Source: Isoetes taiwanensis
Lineage: Eukaryota; Streptophyta; Lycopodiopsida; Isoetales; Isoetaceae
Reading direction: 5' to 3'
DNA length: 64,000 nt
NCBI GenBank assembly: GCA_021234155.1
Contig: JAJEKV010000003.1
Span: forward strand, 21,124,386-21,188,385
Part shown: piece by piece, positions 10,203 through 20,555 of the stretch
Layout of the letters: each line of letters starts with the position of its first letter
Numbering within the stretch: position 1 is the stretch's first letter
The notes under the pieces: model-generated
The model's database searches: none
The model's input: the letters and a program-made list of their open reading frames with translations, nothing else
What the model was told of the DNA's origin: nothing
Made by a program: the position numbers and the translations under genes

Positions 10203-11443
10203 ATGGCTATCACAAAGAGCGCCCCGGACCCATCTACTCTGAGCATCGTGGAGATTTACGCCATGATCGCCAAGCACATGGCTACCGACCCGGCCTTTAT
10301 TGATATACTTTTGGATGAGCTGGTAAATAGGTTTGAGAACAACGATAGGATTCCATATCCTGTCTATCACTTCTCAGAGCCATTCTTGATCCGGCTGAAC
10401 CTTCGCCAACTCTCCTATACTATTGTTGAGCAACCTGACATGGTCATGATGCTCATTAAATTCTATCCTCCTGAGCAGGAAGGCCATACTGAGGAGGAAG
10501 ACATCAGGACAGAGGCCGACCGTGTCAGGGGTTTGGCCAGAGAGGATGATCATCGGGAGATCGAGCGGGCAGATACGACAGCCCGGGGAAGGGAGTACAG
10601 GTACCTTGGGGACGGCTTTGCCGTCATTGATGGCAGAGCCATTGAGGTTCCCCCATACCGCTGGCATGAGGGTTCCAACAGTTTTGAATGGGGAGAAATC
10701 CCCGATATCAGCTTAGACTATCTGACAACCATTCAGATAGATATGGGTCTGCGGCCACACCGGTACCACGCTGAACTTAATCGCCGTGCTGCAGCCCAGC
10801 TTTTTGCTCAGATTCAAGAAGATCTGAGGAGAGCTCAGGAGGAACGAGAGAAGCTTGAACAGGAGGAGCGGGATCGGCAAGACCAGCGGGACCAGCAAGA
10901 TGGAGGTGCATCTGGGAGTGGGCCGGGCCCAATCCCGACGCATAAGACTGTTAAGCACCGGAGGAAGGGTCTAGCCCATAAGACCGGCAGTCAGTACAAA
11001 GAGAAACTAAGGACTGTCGGGGCTTTTGGGAAGAAGACGAGCTCCAACCGGAGGCAGCAGCGGGTGGATAGCTCCCGACCGGCTGTTGGGGCTAAGACGG
11101 TGCCAGCACCCACGGGGCCGCCTGCAAAGCCCGGGGCACAGAGGAAGCCTCACAGGTACCGACCGGTACCGTGGCCTTGCGGGAAATCTGCAAGTTCCAG
11201 AAGTCTACACAACTTCTGATCAGGAAGCTACCCTTCCAGAGGCTGGTACGAGAGATCGCGCAGCAGTTCAAGACCGATCTTCGTTTCCAGACCTTTGCAA
11301 TTTTGGCGCTCCAAGAGGCTGCTGAAGCCTACTTGGTGGCACTTTTTGGTGACGCCAATCTTTGCGCGATCCACGCAAAGAGGGTAACCATAATGCCTAA
11401 GGATTTAGCCCTCGCCCGTAGGATACGGGGGGAGCATCCTTAG
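10203..11443 (+). pseudogene. Chromovirus ORF1, nested copy: unknown N-terminal domain fused to a histone H3-like domain
   Basis: From the ATG at 10203 the frame encodes MAITKSAPDPSTLSIVEIYA and about 200 residues I do not recognise. A charged coiled-coil segment follows (residues ~200-235, EDLRRAQEEREKLEQEE), then a Lys/Arg-rich tail (KHRRKGLAHKTGSQYKEK). It then meets KPHRYRP, the end of the histone H3 tail. A one-base deletion near 11163 shifts the frame. In the next frame the H3 fold continues with the alpha-N helix, [16 protein letters not shown], loop 1 ([10 protein letters not shown]), alpha 2 ([18 protein letters not shown]) and [16 protein letters not shown] to ARRIRGEHP and a stop at 11441. 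Loop 1 has canonical H3 length, so it resembles ordinary H3 more than CENP-A. Intact, the fusion would be about 413 residues. ORF1 lies between leader and ORF2 and is followed by AATAAA at 11489. The same fusion, with different damage, is at 23282-24528. Confidence 0.85.
11140..11443 (+). other. Histone H3-like domain in nested chromovirus copy
   Basis: Nearly the whole H3 core is recognisable: KPHRYRP, then [70 protein letters not shown]. The similarity to eukaryotic H3 is too long and ordered to be chance. Differences include Cys in alpha-N, TFAIL after loop 1 and GDA in place of the usual EDT. The N-terminal tail is replaced by element-specific sequence, so the standard modified lysines of the first 30 residues are absent. 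Confidence 0.9.
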
Positions 11444-11484
11444 CTTAATTGCGGGACTCCGCATTGTAAATATTTTCTTGTGAT

Positions 11485-11500
11485 ATTTAATAAAAACTTT
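11485..11500 (+). terminator. Poly(A)-signal-like site after ORF1
   Basis: AATAAA occurs at 11489-11494, 46 bp after the ORF1 stop, in an AT-rich spacer. Similar signals follow ORF2 (ATTAAA 13137-13142) and ORF3 (AATAAA 13866-13871). They may end separate transcripts, but short AT-rich hexamers also arise by chance. Confidence 0.35.
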
Positions 11501-11637
11501 TATTTCGTATTAAAAGCTTAATTATTTTATGTTAAATATGAAACAAAATGCTGACGTCAGCCACAATAGAAAGGGTTAAAAAGGGACTTTTAAAGTATTT
11601 CAAATGTTTCTTTTCCTCTCTCCTCCCTTCTAGCGCC

Positions 11638-13038
11638 ATGGCTGCCGCCGACCTTGTCGCCTGGTACCATGATGGAGAGCAATGGGATCCGCAAGTCCCT
11701 TTCGACCTGCTGCAACCTTTGCTATGCCAACGCCTAGACCTCCTCGCCAATATGCAGCGGCATCCGGATTACGCCGGATTCCTCGACTTCTACATGGAGG
11801 AAATGCTTCCTCTGTGTATTCCTCTTGGGGATCCTCCCCAGCTGTATTTGGAGCGGGAGGTAGTTCGGCAGATGTTAGGCGGGGACACCCATGCTTATGA
11901 TGTCCTGAAGGGAAAACTCCGATGGGGTAAACACTTGCCTGTGGTCCAGCATCAAGGGCGGCAATATCTGGAAGTTACTTTCGCTCTAGCCATCCTCATG
12001 GACCAATACGTTGAGGATGAAACTTTGCCTGTAGAAAAGGGCAAACTGCCAGAGTCTTCCGAGGAGGGGGACGACGAGCACATAGGTATGGGCGACTTTG
12101 CCCGTTGGAAACAGTTAGCGGAGGAGTTACCACCGCGACGTGAACAAGCTATAGGCTTGTCAGGATTAGACGGCCTTCCAATTATCTATCACCAAGGGCA
12201 AGAGTACCTTCTCTTGGATGATATTATCTGGACGTATCACATGGTGGCCGGATTTCGACGCAAGCGCAAAGACCATGTACTTTATGAGCTTGCGGAGTAC
12301 TGTATGGACGATTTCATTGACTTCACTTCTACTGAGCTTCCTCCAGAAGTGCAGCAGCTGCTCCAGTTCCGCCAAGAGACCATAGAGCCGGTAGAGACTC
12401 TATTACGTCTTCGGGACTTTGTGATGCAGGAGCCGGCCTCGCAGCCTTCACCAGATGCCTTCACAGCTATGGGACCTCACGTCCCAAACATCAACATGGT
12501 TGAGGTTCCCTCCGACTCAGATGACGAGGGAGAGGATTTATATCATAATCCTGCGCATAAGAAGGAGGAGCAACAGGAACTTAGGGAGGAAGAAGTCCCC
12601 ATGGACTTGGATAAGGAAGTGGCTACGTCCGAGACCCCGCAAGGGAAGGTGCTGGGTAACCACCTCACCCGTTTCTTCTTGTCAGCCTTCCGACATGGGC
12701 AAGTCCTTTTTATAGGCCGAGATCTAGGGCCAGAGGCTGAAGCTTCATGGTGGGCCCTCCGTGCTCTCTCTACACTGGCCGGCCACAAGAAGCTTCCCTA
12801 TCGTACGTTTACTTATGTACTCGTGCGACGGGATCTTGCCCTGACGGCCTTGGGTCAGGATATTGCGCCTTGGATGAGCATGAAGCTCCTCACGGCAGCC
12901 CCATTGGCCATTGCCTATCCACCGGAGGTTGCATCTATTGCGGCTGCCACAGTAGACCCAGGGGTGACTCTGCTGCAACACCGACCGCCTCCACCACCTC
13001 CTAGGGCCACGGATGAAGAGGGAGGACCTAGCTCCTAA
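11638..13038 (+). CDS. Chromovirus ORF2, nested copy, 466-residue protein of unknown function
   Basis: The frame is intact from the ATG at 11638 (context GCGCCATGG) to 13038. An in-frame ATG 90 bp upstream exists, but the sequence just before 11638 (CTCCTCCCTTCTAG) looks like a splice acceptor and the downstream ATG has the better context. The protein begins MAAADLVAWYHDGEQWDPQV. It has two similar blocks, HLPVVQHQGRQYL and LPIIYHQGQEYLLLDDI, about 75 residues apart, which suggests an internal duplication. An acidic linker (SDSDDEGEDLY) near residue 290 is followed by a C-terminal helical region and a polyproline end (RPPPPPPRA). No catalytic motif, zinc finger or membrane segment is visible. 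A broken inverted copy is at 21687-23087. Its place between ORF1 and gag suggests an element accessory protein. Confidence 0.7.
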   Translation: MAAADLVAWYHDGEQWDPQVPFDLLQPLLCQRLDLLANMQRHPDYAGFLDFYMEEMLPLCIPLGDPPQLYLEREVVRQMLGGDTHAYDVLKGKLRWGKHLPVVQHQGRQYLEVTFALAILMDQYVEDETLPVEKGKLPESSEEGDDEHIGMGDFARWKQLAEELPPRREQAIGLSGLDGLPIIYHQGQEYLLLDDIIWTYHMVAGFRRKRKDHVLYELAEYCMDDFIDFTSTELPPEVQQLLQFRQETIEPVETLLRLRDFVMQEPASQPSPDAFTAMGPHVPNINMVEVPSDSDDEGEDLYHNPAHKKEEQQELREEEVPMDLDKEVATSETPQGKVLGNHLTRFFLSAFRHGQVLFIGRDLGPEAEASWWALRALSTLAGHKKLPYRTFTYVLVRRDLALTALGQDIAPWMSMKLLTAAPLAIAYPPEVASIAAATVDPGVTLLQHRPPPPPPRATDEEGGPSS

Positions 13039-13233
13039 ACTAATTGTGCTACGCATTTTTTTATTGCGTGTGATTGTGAGATTTTGGATTGGCAAATGTT
13101 TTAGCCCTGTTATAATATCATGTACCTTATTTCCTTATTAAATACAGTTACTGTCTTGATAAGTATAAGTGAATTGTTCTTTTTCATGACCTCCTCTTCA
13201 AAGTATGAGTTTAGAATATAGTGGAATTACAAA

Positions 13234-13722
13234 ATGTTCTCTATTCATTCCGACTATCTTGCAGAAGAGACCCTTTGGGAATATGAGGAGAGGATTACCG
13301 ACATGGTGAGGAGGGATGATCCTGGACCGCCAGAGCAGGACTATGGCCAGAGATATGGTGAATATCCAGAGTGGGATGAAGGCTATGAGATAGAACCACC
13401 GCCACCAGGAGAACCCTATGATCCTGACAAAGGGCTGGAGATAGTTAACATCCTTAGGGACAGAGCTTTCGAGGACCTGAAGATGACCCTGTGCCGTACC
13501 TGGGACTATTGGAGTATGAGCAGGCACGAGGCTTTCGAGGACACCAACGACCACCTTTGGCAACTCTTCTATGCTCTGCGAAGGCTTTTCAATCTTCTCA
13601 TTGTAAGCCCAACATGGGAATACCAACCAGTGATTGTCCAAGCCTGGGCACGCTATAAACTCGTTAGAGCTGTACGGGAGAGTGTCCGCTACGCGATCCT
13701 ATACCCCTTCGCGAACCCCTAG
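13234..13722 (+). CDS. Chromovirus ORF3, nested copy, 162-residue protein of unknown function
   Basis: An intact frame starts at 13234 (MFSIHSDYLAEETLWEYEER) and ends at 13722. The first half is acidic with Pro/Gly-rich turns (EPPPPGEPYDPDKG). The second half is helical and aromatic (WDYWSMSRHEAFED, LWQLFYALRRLFNLL). No known domain is recognised. The inverted copy at 21001-21489 is also full length and differs by only a few residues, mostly conservative. Two intact copies suggest a protein-level constraint until recently. A poly(A)-like AATAAA follows at 13866 before gag starts at 13966. Confidence 0.7.
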   Translation: MFSIHSDYLAEETLWEYEERITDMVRRDDPGPPEQDYGQRYGEYPEWDEGYEIEPPPPGEPYDPDKGLEIVNILRDRAFEDLKMTLCRTWDYWSMSRHEAFEDTNDHLWQLFYALRRLFNLLIVSPTWEYQPVIVQAWARYKLVRAVRESVRYAILYPFANP

Positions 13723-13965
13723 GCTTGGTCTCTCCAGTTATGTTTTTTTTCTGTTGTTGCTGTTACCCGCTGTGCGAGTAGAACTTTAAAACTTCCACTG
13801 TATCATACCTACTTCTGTATCAACCCATGTACCAATCAACTTGTTGTTGTACTCAACTTGAATGAAATAAAATATTAGTTTCTGTATGTATATTTTCTTG
13901 TCACTATCAGCAAATGTATCTTAAAGGAACTGTACATTACTGTAAATCTGCTTATACTTTCATGA

Positions 13966-15765
13966 ATGCTCGCTATAGACGGTGCACGTAACGCCGCCTG
14001 GCAAACACCCTCCAACGCCAGTAGGCTGACACCTGAACAGGAATTGATGTTAATGAAAAGGCAACTCGGCGAATTACAGGCCTATGTATTGCATGCCAAC
14101 CCACCGCAACAAACCCAGGAGGACGGACCGGAATTACCTCCGCGACCATTGAGTCCACCTGCACAACAGCCATCTCCCCCTGGAGCTAGCCCTGTACCTG
14201 TACCAAGGAGGACTCATGCTAAGCGTCACCGAAGTTCCTCTAAGGATAGCGCCACTTCCTCACACTCAACCACTTCGGTGTCTTCCGGGTCATCGCTGTC
14301 AGTCAGTGACCATGCGAAGCGTAAGGATAAGGAATACCGAAAAACTGTTGATACAGCCATAACTAGTATATGGAAGAACCGGAAGTTGGCTCAGTTTGAT
14401 GGGAAATCCAGAGGCGGCTTGAATGCAGAATCCTGGTTGGACGAGATGAAGGAGTTTGGAAAGTCCTATGGAATGACGGAGAAGGATACAGGAAAGGTTG
14501 CCACCACCAACCTTACCGGAGCGGCCCGTATTTGGTGGAAGGGTTACGCCAGAGCCAAGCACCTGGACAGGAGCAGGTGCAAGTTCAAAAAGTTCGCCAA
14601 GGCTTTTAAATCGCATTACGTGCCTCGTGCGCACAAATGCCAACAGATCCAGACCTTTTACAGGTTAGAGCAGAAGGGCATGTCCGTTCAGGCCTACACT
14701 GATGAATTCATGCGCCTAAGGTTGTATGTACCAGGGATGAATGAGAAAAGGGCGGTAGAGGGCTACATTGAAGGGTTGGCCCCATCCATTAAACGAATGG
14801 TCAAGGCCATAGACCCAAAATCAGTAGCAGAAGCGGAGGCTAAGGCATTAAGCCTCGAAGAGGACACACCAAGGAACCAGTATCCGCGACCTGCTCCTTA
14901 CTCGCAGCCACGGCCGTCCACACCATATAAACCCCGCTCACCCAGTCCGGGGCCCTCTCAGCAGAACTCTTACGGTCGCCAGGAAAAGAAGGTCACCTTC
15001 AACATGCCTGACAAACCCACTAATGTTGGCAAGAAAGTTCGGAATCTCTTACAGTCTATTCCCAAAGAGGCCCGAGATCAGCTACGTAAGGATAAGGCAT
15101 GTTACAGGTGCATGCGACCCGACCATTATATGCAGAATTGCCCTTACGTCACGCAGACTGCCCAACTGGCAATGGCCGACCTCGATTGGGAAGATCTGGA
15201 GTCCAATCTGCCTGTCGAGGACGAGGCTCCGGAGTACATTCACGGTGCGTCTCATATTCTTGCCACTATAGAAACTGGCAACGCTGAAAGTCAGCCTTCT
15301 GTTATTTCTACAACAGGCCAAGTAGACAGTAAGCCTTTCATAATTTTGATGGATACGGGTAGTACGCATAATTTTGCTTCTCCTAGAATGGCCCAAGTAT
15401 TGCAGCTTGAAACATTGAGATCCCGACCTAAGCCAGTCACGTTAGCCAGTGGTAAGATCAAGCACACGCATGGCCGCCGCATTAACCTTAAGATGCAGTT
15501 GCCCGGTGCACCAGTTGCCTTGGGTGCCGAGTTAATGGACATTGGCAAATATGATCTTATTGTTGGTATGGAGTTTTTGGCATCTGCGAAGGCCAACATA
15601 GACTGCGAGAAACGGGAGGTTATCTTCAACGCCGCTAATGGAGCACGTGTGACGATAAAAGGTGATCCATTCCACTCTGTTATGCAGTCTATGTCAATCA
15701 GGCAGTTAGAAAAAGCTATTCGCAGGGATAAACTCCTTTTGCCTCATTACACTTGCCTCCATTGA
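13966..15765 (+). CDS. Chromovirus gag-protease, nested copy
   Basis: The 599-codon frame starts at the ATG at 13966. A Pro/Ser-rich N-terminus is followed by a retrotransposon gag capsid region (residues ~135-270, with ARIWWKGY and [15 protein letters not shown]). A CCHC zinc knuckle lies near residue 378 ([14 protein letters not shown]). An aspartic protease with the active-site motif MDTGSTHNF lies near residue 462 and continues to DLIVGMEFL. The frame ends at 15765, just before RT, while pol lies in the +1-shifted frame. Plant chromoviruses usually have one gag-pol frame, so this is probably a frameshift mutation and not a programmed site, though I cannot exclude the latter. Confidence 0.9.
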   Translation: MLAIDGARNAAWQTPSNASRLTPEQELMLMKRQLGELQAYVLHANPPQQTQEDGPELPPRPLSPPAQQPSPPGASPVPVPRRTHAKRHRSSSKDSATSSHSTTSVSSGSSLSVSDHAKRKDKEYRKTVDTAITSIWKNRKLAQFDGKSRGGLNAESWLDEMKEFGKSYGMTEKDTGKVATTNLTGAARIWWKGYARAKHLDRSRCKFKKFAKAFKSHYVPRAHKCQQIQTFYRLEQKGMSVQAYTDEFMRLRLYVPGMNEKRAVEGYIEGLAPSIKRMVKAIDPKSVAEAEAKALSLEEDTPRNQYPRPAPYSQPRPSTPYKPRSPSPGPSQQNSYGRQEKKVTFNMPDKPTNVGKKVRNLLQSIPKEARDQLRKDKACYRCMRPDHYMQNCPYVTQTAQLAMADLDWEDLESNLPVEDEAPEYIHGASHILATIETGNAESQPSVISTTGQVDSKPFIILMDTGSTHNFASPRMAQVLQLETLRSRPKPVTLASGKIKHTHGRRINLKMQLPGAPVALGAELMDIGKYDLIVGMEFLASAKANIDCEKREVIFNAANGARVTIKGDPFHSVMQSMSIRQLEKAIRRDKLLLPHYTCLH

Positions 15766-18700
15766 GTCTGACACCAAGCAGAAGCAAGTAATAGACACCT
15801 TGCCACAAGACATTGCCACCCTTCTTCGAGAATTTAGCGATCTTTTTCCAGATGAGATCCACAAGCTTCCTCCTTTCAGAGGGGTAGAATGTGAGATAGC
15901 TCTAGAACCTGGTACTAAGCCTACCAGCAAGGCCCCGTACCGAATGAGTCCTCCAGAGTTGGCAGAGCTTAAGAAACAACTTCAAGAGTTACTAAACCTA
16001 GGTTTTATTCGGCCTAGTGTTTCACCATTTGGCGCTCCTATTCTTTTTGTCAAGAAGAAAGATGGCTCCTTGAGGATGTGTATTGATTATAGGCAGCTCA
16101 ATAAGCACACCATCAAGAATCGCTATGCTTTGCCTAGGGCAGATGATCTCATGGACCAGTTACAAGGAGCCAAATATTTCTCAAAGATTGATTTACGCTC
16201 CGGGTACCATCAAATAAGGATAAAGGAGGAGGACATTCATAAGTCTGCTTTTCGCACCAGATATGGGCATTATGAGTTCACCGTCATGCCTTTTGGGTTA
16301 ACCAATGCCCCTGCAACGTTCATGCGGTTGATGAATGACATCTTCCGCCAATACTTAGATGACTTTGTTGTTATTTTCTTTGACGACATTCTCATCTATA
16401 GTAAAACCTTGCAGCAACATGAACAACATCTTCGATTGGCTTTGCAGAAGCTAAGGCGTCACCAGCTTTTCGCCAAGTTCTCTAAATGCAAGTTCGCCAC
16501 TCCCAAGGTCGACTATTTGGGGCATATTATTTCAGCAGAGGGAATTGCTACCGATCCAGCCAAGATTGAAGCAGTAAAGGATTGGCCTATTCCAGCTAAT
16601 GTTTCAGAAGTCCGAAGTTTCTTGGGACTCGCAGGATACTATCGGAAATTTGTTAAGGATTTTGCAACAATTGCCGCACCTCTTACTAATCTCACAAAGC
16701 ATGAGAGAGTGAAGGATTGGATGGAACATTGGAAAGCAAAAGTCCAGGACGGCTTTCAGAAGCTCAAGGATGCTTTGACATCTGCACCGGTCCTCACTTT
16801 GCCCGATCCTGAAAAGGATAAACTAGTGGCCACTGATGCTAGTAAGATAGCTACCGGTGGAGTGCTAATGCAGGAGGGGAGAGTTGTTGCCTACGATTCA
16901 AAGAAGATGAATGACGCAGAGCAGCGATACCCTACCCATGATTAGGAGTTGCTGGCAGTTGTCCGCGCTCTCCGTATTTGGAGACACTACCTTCTCGGTA
17001 GAAAATTTCAGCTAGATACGGATCATCAGAGTCTCCGCTATCTATCCACCCAGCCAAATCTCAATCTCCATCAGAGAAGATGGATGGAATTCCTCGAGGA
17101 ATACGACTTCGAGATTATGTACAAGTCAGGGAAGCACAATGTGGTTGCGGATGCTTTATCACGTCATCCTTTGATAACCCGAACCCATTGTAACGCCATT
17201 TCCACACTCACCAGCGAGTTTGGGAAACAGATAGAACAGACCCTGGCCACAGATCCCGAATTTTGTGATGTTTGGGGGAGTTTGAGTAAAGAAGCACGTA
17301 CATATAAAGAACGTGAAGCTTTCCGTTCATATAAGAGAGAGGGCAACTTATTATATCATAAGGATAAGTTGTGTGTTCCTGAGACTTCAGGGGTGCGCAA
17401 GCTAATTCTCCATGAGACACACAACAGCCCTATAGCGGGACATGCGGGTTTTATGAAAACTTACTTTAAGATCCGCTCCAGCTATTTTTGGCCTTCGATG
17501 AAGAAGGATATTGCTAGGTACATTAAGCAGTGTCAGGTGTGTCAACAAACTAAGGCTGAGCAATTAAGAGTTCCAGGAGAGTTGCAACCCTTGGATGTGC
17601 CCAACGCCAAGTGGGAAGTGATAACCATGGACTTCATTGTGGGCCTTCCACGTACTCTCCGTGGATATGATGCATTAATGGTAGTGGTCGACAAATTGTC
17701 AAAGATGGCTCATTTCTTGCCATGTCGAACCACGGACACCGCCTTCGACACCGCCTTGCTATTTGCAAAAGAAATTTTCAGGTTGCACGGGATGCCAAGA
17801 GTAATTGTATCGCATGGGATCCTAAGTTTGTAAGTGCATTCGAAAAACTTCTTCGCCACCATCCGCACCAAGCTTGCTATGAGTACGCCTTTACCATCCT
17901 CGACATTGATGGTCGCATTTAACGTGTCAATCGTATTATCGAAGATATGCTACGAAGCTATGTATGGAGTAAACAGTCACAATGGGCGGATTATATTTAT
18001 TTGGTAGAGTTCGCCTATAACAGTACGAAGCAGGAGTCTTCCAGGATGTCTCCCTTCATGATCAATTATGGCTATCAATGTCTTACTCCAGACACATGGC
18101 ATAACCCTGTTTCTAAAGTGGAGGTCTCTCAACAACTCCTTTTAGAAATGCAGGCCTTAGTTGAAGAAGTTCGTGGTTACTTACTGGCGGCGCGCAGTCG
18201 TCAGAAAAGTCTAGCGGATAAACACCGAACTCCACGAGTCTTCCAGGTGGGCGAATCAGTTTGGCTTAAGATCAAAGTAAAACAAGCCAAGCTTAAAATT
18301 GGCAACTGCAAGAAGTTGGCACCCAGATGGGCTGGGCCGTTCAAGATTACTGAACGTGTTGGTGAACAGGCATATCGCTTAGACTTGCCGCCCCGCTTGA
18401 AGATCCACAAGGTCTTCCACGTGAGTCTTCTGAAACAGCACACCCCTGATCCAGAGGAGGTTTTGGATACCCCAACCCTCCTAGAAATGACTGAAGAGCA
18501 GCTGGAGATAGTGCCTGAAGCTCTTCTTGATCGAGCTTACAAACAGACCAGAAGGACTCAAATGTTACAGTACTTGGTCAAGTGGAAACACTTACCAGTT
18601 GAGGATGCTACCTGGGTGATGAAGATAGATCTTGAGAAGCACTATCCGGACTTCATGCGAGAATCTCAAGGCCGCACCATCAACGATGCTATCAACCCCG

Positions 18701-18867
18701 CTCCCGGCGGTAAGCTTGAAGGCTTGATTTGCCGAGAATCATGTTCTAGAGGGGTAGATGCATCGTATCTTATAATAATAACCGATGATGAGATCACCTT
18801 TGTGTTCTCTAGGACGTGGTGTATTGTTGATGTTGACATGACCACGCATTGCTTGAAAAGCATCTAG
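15725..18867 (+). pseudogene. Chromovirus pol with C-terminal chromodomain, nested copy
   Basis: Reverse transcriptase is complete: [39 protein letters not shown] and the catalytic [13 protein letters not shown] (FFDD in place of the usual FIDD). RNase H ([13 protein letters not shown]) is cut by a TAG at 16943-16945, where the outer copy has Gln. The integrase zinc finger (CQVCQQTK) and first Asp (MDFIVGLP) are present. The second Asp region is destroyed near 17810-17940 by small changes and a frameshift, while the outer copy retains it. The frame resumes at 17947 through [20 protein letters not shown] to a chromodomain (LLDRAYKQTRRTQML, QYLVKWKHLPVEDATWV) and about 80 further residues. Three breaks make it inactive. 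The chromodomain is the kind that binds methylated histone H3 tails in other chromoviruses. Confidence 0.92.
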
Positions 18868-19384
18868 TGGATAGACTGCGTTCATTTCGGCTATACGGGA
18901 AACTAAACCATTCCTTATGCCGCAATGAATTGCAAGCCATAGACATGATAGGTTCCTTTGTAGATAGATTTTCTTTTATTTATAGGGGGTGGTCCCTTCA
19001 ACCACAATCTAATTATATTATTGATATACGGGTATATTGACATGTGCAGGCCAGTGAGCAGATCGTCACCTGCCATGTATAGAGGGTTGCTGATGATCCA
19101 ACCTTTCTCGTATTGGTTTTGTCTACATGTGTGACTTTTGTCGTCCATCATGTTTTAAATCGGACTTCGATCCTAAACTTTCTTTGATGATAAGTTTGTA
19201 TAAGGCACTTTGGTGCTTGCACCTTGCTATTTTCAACTTCAATGTATTACTGTCCGAAATGCTATAATTTCAACGTATTAATGTTATATTCTTAACGTTA
19301 TTCTCTAATTGAGTTCTTAAAGTATATGTATCCGATTGACTAACCCCAATGCTAAGGACAACATTATTTTTAAGGAGGGAAGAA
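18868..19384 (+). other. 3' untranslated region and polypurine tract of the nested copy
   Basis: This is non-coding sequence after the pol stop, ending in AAGGAGGGAAGAA (19372-19384) directly before the LTR start TGTGACG. It is inverted relative to 6690-7206. Confidence 0.8.
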
Positions 19385-20376
19385 TGTGACGTTCCACGTA
19401 TTTATACGGGACTCGTACAAATACACCGCACGTCACTCATTAAAGGCACACCACTAGGGGGTCCTATAACCTAAGGGGGGGTACTCTAAAAGGGATTAAA
19501 TTAGCTATGTTAATTTAACCATTAAAGATAATAACCTATAACTTAGGAAATTAAGGACTAAATAGGATTAATTAGACTAATTACTGTTTTGGGAAGGCGC
19601 CACCTGCCCCAATCGATTGGCCAGCATGGGAATTTCCAAATTAGGCTGTCAACCTGATCCCTATCCCTGTGTTGACTCCCTCAATTCGGCCAAAGAAGGA
19701 GCAGGAGCTGAGCGCCATCATACCTATCAGAGCGCCACCATACCTAGTAGAACCTGTGAAGCAGAAGCTGAACCCCCCAACACCCAAGAGATGGAAGCAC
19801 CCCATGGTAACGAGTCCAGCCAGAACTCAGGTGGGTGGCTAGGATAGCCGTGAATTCTAGATAACGTCCCTATTGGGCCTTGGTTATGTTCGTCTCTCTG
19901 TTCTCTTTGTGTTTCAATCATAGGAACTAACCCTTGGTTGTAAAAGTAAGTTCTCTTTATATTCGATTCTGGTTCTTGCTCTGAAAGGATGGATTGTTAG
20001 TTCTTTGTCTAGTCTTACTCTGAAATGGGGGGATTACGGAGGGTAGAGACCTCTGAGCCATGTATTGTAGTATGCTCCTAGATAGCGCCCTGTAGAGTCC
20101 CATTAATTGCGGCCTGTGCACAAGAGCCCACTGGGTCCTAGATGCTATGGACTGGCTTAGCACCAGACAAGGAACACAGTGGTGAAGTGGGGGTGGGGTC
20201 TTGCACGAACATAAAAGGCTCCTGAGACTCCTACAGTGGGCTAGTCCTAATAGCCGGCCAGCGAGCTAGGCGCGAGCCGGGCCGGGTATGGGTCTGACAC
20301 TCCCTGGGTACAGAGGTGTGACCCGCATGGGGCATCCTGTACTTTGAGTAGATTTAGGGTGAGTAAGTCGGGTACG
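19385..20376 (+). repeat. Truncated 3' LTR of the nested copy
   Basis: It begins TGTGACGTTCCACG as the full LTRs do, and matches the first ~992 of 1667 bp in the element's direction. It breaks off in GTCGGGTACGG, where the outer element's gag (reading TTTTTCGG) begins. About 3 bases (CGG) are shared at the junction. Confidence 0.9.
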
Positions 20377-20555
20377 GGTTTTTCGGTATTCCTTATCCTT
20401 ACGCTTCGCATGGTCACTGACTGACAACGATGACCCGGAAGACACCGAAGTGGTTGAGTGTGAGGAAGTGGCGCTATCCTTAGAGGAACTTCGGTGACGC
20501 TTAGCATGAGTCCTCCTTGGTACAGGTACAGGGCTAGATCCAGGGGGAGATGGCT
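20377..20555 (-). repeat. 179-bp direct repeat flanking the nested copy, right copy
   Basis: It matches 9846-10024 in the same orientation with a handful of substitutions. Together they bracket the inverted copy exactly. Confidence 0.85.

Larger units (their letters stand above)
10025..20376 (+). mobile_element. Nested inverted chromovirus copy lacking its 5' LTR
   Basis: In plus orientation this segment carries ORF1 (H3-like), ORF2, ORF3, gag-protease, pol with chromodomain, 3' untranslated region, polypurine tract and 992 bp of the 3' LTR. It starts inside the leader, at the base matching 24706 of the outer copy, and stops inside the LTR. Both ends abut the gag gene of the outer element, in the opposite direction, within a 179-bp direct repeat. 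Its 5' half is inverted relative to 20377-24706 and its 3' half relative to 5023-10024. Template switching during reverse transcription, or break repair copying from a second element, would explain this. A misassembly is an alternative. Confidence 0.85.

Noticed and set aside
11160-11175. Programmed frameshift joining ORF1 to the H3-like domain
   Set aside because: The two copies are out of frame through different indels at different places, and no slippery site is shared; mutation is simpler.
11140-11443. Centromeric (CENP-A-type) H3
   Set aside because: Loop 1 has the canonical H3 length and the C-terminal region follows ordinary H3; there is no CENP-A-like insertion.
15725-15800. Programmed gag-pol frameshift
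   Set aside because: Plant chromoviruses normally have one frame and no slippery motif stands out; probably a mutation, though not excluded.
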